NCBI GenBank assembly: GCA_030432815.1
Contig: JAUILB010000024.1
Span: 1 to 16,313, forward strand
Source of the DNA: Alphaproteobacteria bacterium
Lineage (GTDB): Bacteria; Pseudomonadota; Alphaproteobacteria; Sphingomonadales; Emcibacteraceae
Length of the DNA: 16,313 nucleotides
Reading direction: 5' to 3'
Both the position numbers and the translations under genes were made by a program. Of the stretch, positions 13,947-16,313 are shown in pieces. Position 1 is the first letter of the stretch. Every line of letters begins with the position of its first letter. The notes below the pieces were generated by a model. The model worked only from the letters and a program-made list of their open reading frames with translations. It ran no database searches and was not told the DNA's origin.

Positions 13947-15095
13947 GTGACGGGCATGAGCAATGTGACCCTAAACAGCCTTGGTATCAATAAAGCGCCG
14001 GAAGACACCCGTGTTGTCGTCGCCATGTCCGGCGGCGTGGACAGTTCCGTTGTTGCCGCGATGTTAAAAGACGAAGGCTATGATGTGGTCGGCATCACAT
14101 TGCAGCTTTATGATCATGGTGTCGCGATCCAGAAAAAGGGCGCCTGTTGCGCGGGGCAGGATATTCATGATGCGCGCCGCGTATCCGAAGCCGTGGGTAT
14201 CCCCCATTATGTGCTTGATTATGAAAGCCGCTTTAAAGACAGCGTGATGGAAGACTTCGCCGACAGCTATATTCGCGGTGAAACGCCGATCCCCTGTGTG
14301 CGCTGTAATCAGGAAGTAAAATTCAAGGACCTGTTGATCACCGCAAAAGACCTTGACGCCGATGTGCTTGCCACCGGGCATTATGTAAGGCGGGAAGGGC
14401 CCGCGGATCATGCCGAAATGCACAAGGCCGTTGATGAAAGCAAGGACCAGAGCTATTTCCTTTTTGCCACCACGCAGGAACAGCTAAATTACCTTCGTTT
14501 TCCGCTTGGTGGCATGGTGAAGGAAGACGTCCGTAACTTGGCCGAAAAATACGGGCTTAAGGTCGCAAATAAACCCGACAGCCAGGATATCTGCTTTGTC
14601 CCCGAAGGGGGTTATGCAAGTGTGATCGAACGGCTTCGTCCCGGTGCGGGTGAGCCCGGTGAAATTGTCCATCTTGATGGTCGGGTGCTGGGGGATCATA
14701 AAGGTATCATTTATTATACAATTGGGCAGCGTCGCGGCATTGGTGTCGGCGGGGGTGACCCGCTTTATGTGATCAGGCTTGATCCCGATAAAAAGCAGGT
14801 CATTGTCGGGCCGAAAGAAGCCATTGAAATATCAAAAGTGCACGTGAAGGAACTCAACTGGCTCGGGGATGGTGAAATCCCGGATGATGGCCTTAAAATC
14901 GAAGTGAAGGTCCGCTCCACAAGACCGCCCGAACCCGCAACCCTTTTTAAAGGAGACGGGCCGGACGAAGCCTATTTTATTCTTGATAATCCGGAATATG
15001 GTGTTTCATCGGGGCAGGCGGCTGTCTTTTATGATGGCAATCGTTTACTGGGTGGTGGCTGGATCGTAAAGGCACAATCCGCCTATGCGGCATAA
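13947..15095 (+). CDS. mnmA: tRNA-specific 2-thiouridylase MnmA
   Basis: MnmA adds sulfur to U34 of tRNAs for Lys, Glu and Gln in the cytoplasm, using ATP and a sulfur relay. The product is 382 residues from a GTG at 13947 (AGG 5 bases upstream) or 379 from the ATG at 13956; the sequence does not settle this. The PP-loop SGGVDSS is at residues 28-34. The alphaproteobacterial insertion KKGACCAGQDIHDARRV follows. The catalytic cysteines lie in PCVRCNQEVKF (the cysteine before NQ) and in SQDICFVPEGG. The C-terminal domains contain YTIGQRRGIGVGG and the final SSGQAAVFYDGNRLLGGG stretch. The gene follows flgL by 41 bases but has no flagellar role; it may be read through from flgL or have a promoter I cannot identify. 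It looks richer in G+C than the flagellar genes. Confidence 0.97.
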   Translation: MTGMSNVTLNSLGINKAPEDTRVVVAMSGGVDSSVVAAMLKDEGYDVVGITLQLYDHGVAIQKKGACCAGQDIHDARRVSEAVGIPHYVLDYESRFKDSVMEDFADSYIRGETPIPCVRCNQEVKFKDLLITAKDLDADVLATGHYVRREGPADHAEMHKAVDESKDQSYFLFATTQEQLNYLRFPLGGMVKEDVRNLAEKYGLKVANKPDSQDICFVPEGGYASVIERLRPGAGEPGEIVHLDGRVLGDHKGIIYYTIGQRRGIGVGGGDPLYVIRLDPDKKQVIVGPKEAIEISKVHVKELNWLGDGEIPDDGLKIEVKVRSTRPPEPATLFKGDGPDEAYFILDNPEYGVSSGQAAVFYDGNRLLGGGWIVKAQSAYAA

Positions 15096-15185
15096 CGCAA
15101 AAATATGTGTTTACAGCCAATTCACAATTCTCTATAACGTGCGCTTGTTCGACACAAAAAGAGTCGGACATCAATAATTTGGTGC

Positions 15186-15262
15186 GGCGGGGTAGCTCAG
15201 CTGGTTAGAGCAGCGGAATCATAATCCGCGTGTCGGGGGTTCAAGTCCCTCTCCCGCTACCA
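15186..15262 (+). tRNA. Elongator tRNA-Met (anticodon CAU)
   Basis: The 77-base gene folds as a full cloverleaf: acceptor GGCGGGG with TCCCGCT, D-stem GCTC/GAGC, anticodon stem GCGGA/TCCGC with loop ATCATAA, T-stem GGGGG/CCCTC with TTCAAGT, discriminator A, and an encoded CCA. Pairs 1-72 and 7-66 are G-U. CAU could also mark the lysidine-modified tRNA-Ile2, but the overall sequence resembles alphaproteobacterial elongator Met. The initiator is excluded by the G-U (rather than mismatched C-A) first pair and the lack of three G-C pairs in the anticodon stem. Confidence 0.93.
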
Positions 15263-15271
15263 AATTTCCCA

Positions 15272-16313
15272 TTACCCATTCAGCAAATACTGATTAATGA
15301 CGTTTTCGTACCATTCCTGCTTCGCGCTGATGCTTTCGGGTTCACCGTCTTTAGCCGCAAGATCACGAAGGTCACTTAGGGATAATTTTCCCGCTTCAAA
15401 CGCGGCACCGTTTCCGGTATCGAAACTGGCGTAACGGGCGGTCTTATGGGCGGGAAGGGGGCTTTCGTTTAATATTTTATGCGCAATTTCAAGTCCCCGT
15501 GCAAAGGCATCCATCCCGCCGATGTGGCCGATGAAGATATCTTCCATATCAGTGCTTTCACGGCGCGTTTTTGCGTCAAAATTAAGCCCGCCTGTATTAA
15601 ACCCGCCTGCCGCCAGCACGACCATCATACCATGAACACAGTCATACATATCAATCGGGAACTGGTCCGTGTCCCACCCGTTTTGTGGGTCCCCCCTGTT
15701 GGCATCAATGCTGCCAAGCATCCCTGCGTTGGTGCACATTTGAAGGTCATGTGCAAATGTATGCCCGGCCAATGTGGCGTGATTGGCTTCGATATTCAGC
15801 TTGAAATCCTGATCTAGTCCATGATGACGCAGGAAACCGATGACGGTTTGTGCATCAAAATCATACTGGTGTTTGGTCGGTTCCATTGGTTTGGGTTCAA
15901 TAAGGAAGGTGCCTTTAAACCCGTTTTGGCGGCCATAATCCCGCGCAAGGGTAAGAAACTGCGCAAGATGGTCAAGTTCACGTTTCGTATCCGTGTTTTG
16001 CAGGCAGCTATATCCTTCGCGCCCGCCCCAGAACACATAATTTTCACCGCCAAGTTTGATGGTGGCATCAATGGCTCCCTTAACCTGCGCCGCCGCGTGG
16101 GTAAGGACGTCGAAATTGGGGTTTGTGGAGGCCCCATTCATATAACGGGGGTGACTAAATACATTCGCTGTCCCCCACAGCAGCTTCATTCCTGTTTCTT
16201 TTTGTCGTTCCTTGGCCAGAGCCACCATTTTCTGAAGGTTCTGTTCGCGCTTAACCACACTTTCTGCATCGGGGGCCATATCAATGTCATGAAAACAGTA
16301 ATAGGGAACACCA
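15272..16313 (-). CDS. xylA: Xylose isomerase, N-terminal part missing
   Basis: XylA interconverts D-xylose and D-xylulose in the cytoplasm with two divalent metals. The frame is open to the right edge; 346 residues are visible and I estimate that about 90 N-terminal residues lie outside, judged from the roughly 437-residue class II family. Visible landmarks are the catalytic histidine in CFHDID near the edge, TANVFSHPRYMNGA, NYVFWGGREGY, the metal ligands in IEPKPMEPTKHQYDFD, IEANHATLAGHTF, and SIDANRGDPQNGWDTDQFP. The stop is TAA at 15272-15274. It converges on the tRNA gene with a 9-base gap and no visible terminator. It is unrelated in function to the flagellar genes; no xylose kinase, transporter or regulator is in view. 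Confidence 0.97.
   Translation of the reverse strand, partial: GVPYYCFHDIDMAPDAESVVKREQNLQKMVALAKERQKETGMKLLWGTANVFSHPRYMNGASTNPNFDVLTHAAAQVKGAIDATIKLGGENYVFWGGREGYSCLQNTDTKRELDHLAQFLTLARDYGRQNGFKGTFLIEPKPMEPTKHQYDFDAQTVIGFLRHHGLDQDFKLNIEANHATLAGHTFAHDLQMCTNAGMLGSIDANRGDPQNGWDTDQFPIDMYDCVHGMMVVLAAGGFNTGGLNFDAKTRRESTDMEDIFIGHIGGMDAFARGLEIAHKILNESPLPAHKTARYASFDTGNGAAFEAGKLSLSDLRDLAAKDGEPESISAKQEWYENVINQYLLNG

Noticed and set aside
14064..14423. 119-codon open frame on the minus strand inside mnmA
   Set aside because: It lies opposite the conserved PP-loop and catalytic region of mnmA and shows no motif; it is a shadow of a G+C-richer gene.
15096..15185. Promoter or terminator between mnmA and tRNA-Met
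   Set aside because: Only weak matches (TTCGAC with poor -10 spacing; a 4-base CGAC/GTCG stem without a T-run) are present, not enough to report.
1..16313. Mobile elements, CRISPR arrays, phage genes or a novel defence system
   Set aside because: No transposase, integrase, terminal inverted repeats, regularly spaced repeats or unassigned large genes were seen; every large frame belongs to a known family.

Overview
The window looks like a chromosomal flagellar gene cluster from an alphaproteobacterium. Three things point there. A SciP/DUF1153 regulator sits between flgE and fliF. A FlbD-type sigma-54 activator follows fliN. CtrA-like boxes (TTAA-N7-TTTA) lie in front of sciP and fliF. Together these recall the Caulobacter cell-cycle-coupled flagellar hierarchy. 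The flagellar part is fairly AT-rich, while mnmA and xylA look richer in G+C by eye. I cannot name the genus; a marine lineage outside Caulobacterales is only a guess.

Layout. Positions 1-5595 hold a minus-strand operon, read fliF-fliG-fliH-fliN-motA-flbD; flbD runs off the left edge. Positions 5596-5931 are non-coding and contain a CtrA-like box, three hairpin-forming inverted repeats and several GANTC sites. sciP (5932-6231, minus) stands alone between two intrinsic terminators and has its own CtrA-like box. Positions 6413-10374 hold a minus-strand hook operon, read fliK-flgD-flgE. Positions 10375-10857 form a divergent control region with one sigma-54 promoter facing fliK, two facing flgK, and short direct repeats between the outer pair. 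Positions 10858-13905 hold flgK-flgL on the plus strand, followed by mnmA (tRNA 2-thiouridylase) and an elongator tRNA-Met(CAU). The 3' part of a xylose isomerase gene (xylA, minus) enters from the right edge.

How it fits together. By analogy with Caulobacter, CtrA would turn on fliF (MS ring and C-ring proteins, a stator subunit, and FlbD) and sciP. FlbD with sigma-54 would then turn on the hook operon and the hook-associated proteins from the divergent region. SciP would act back on CtrA-dependent promoters. This regulatory flow is inferred; the motifs are seen directly in the sequence.

The gene content is mostly orthodox. The least explained items are a 17-bp near-perfect hairpin between sciP and fliF, the extra upstream sigma-54 promoter with paired repeats before flgK, an internal duplication in the FlgK middle domain, and a PomA-like MotA embedded in the basal-body operon without motB.
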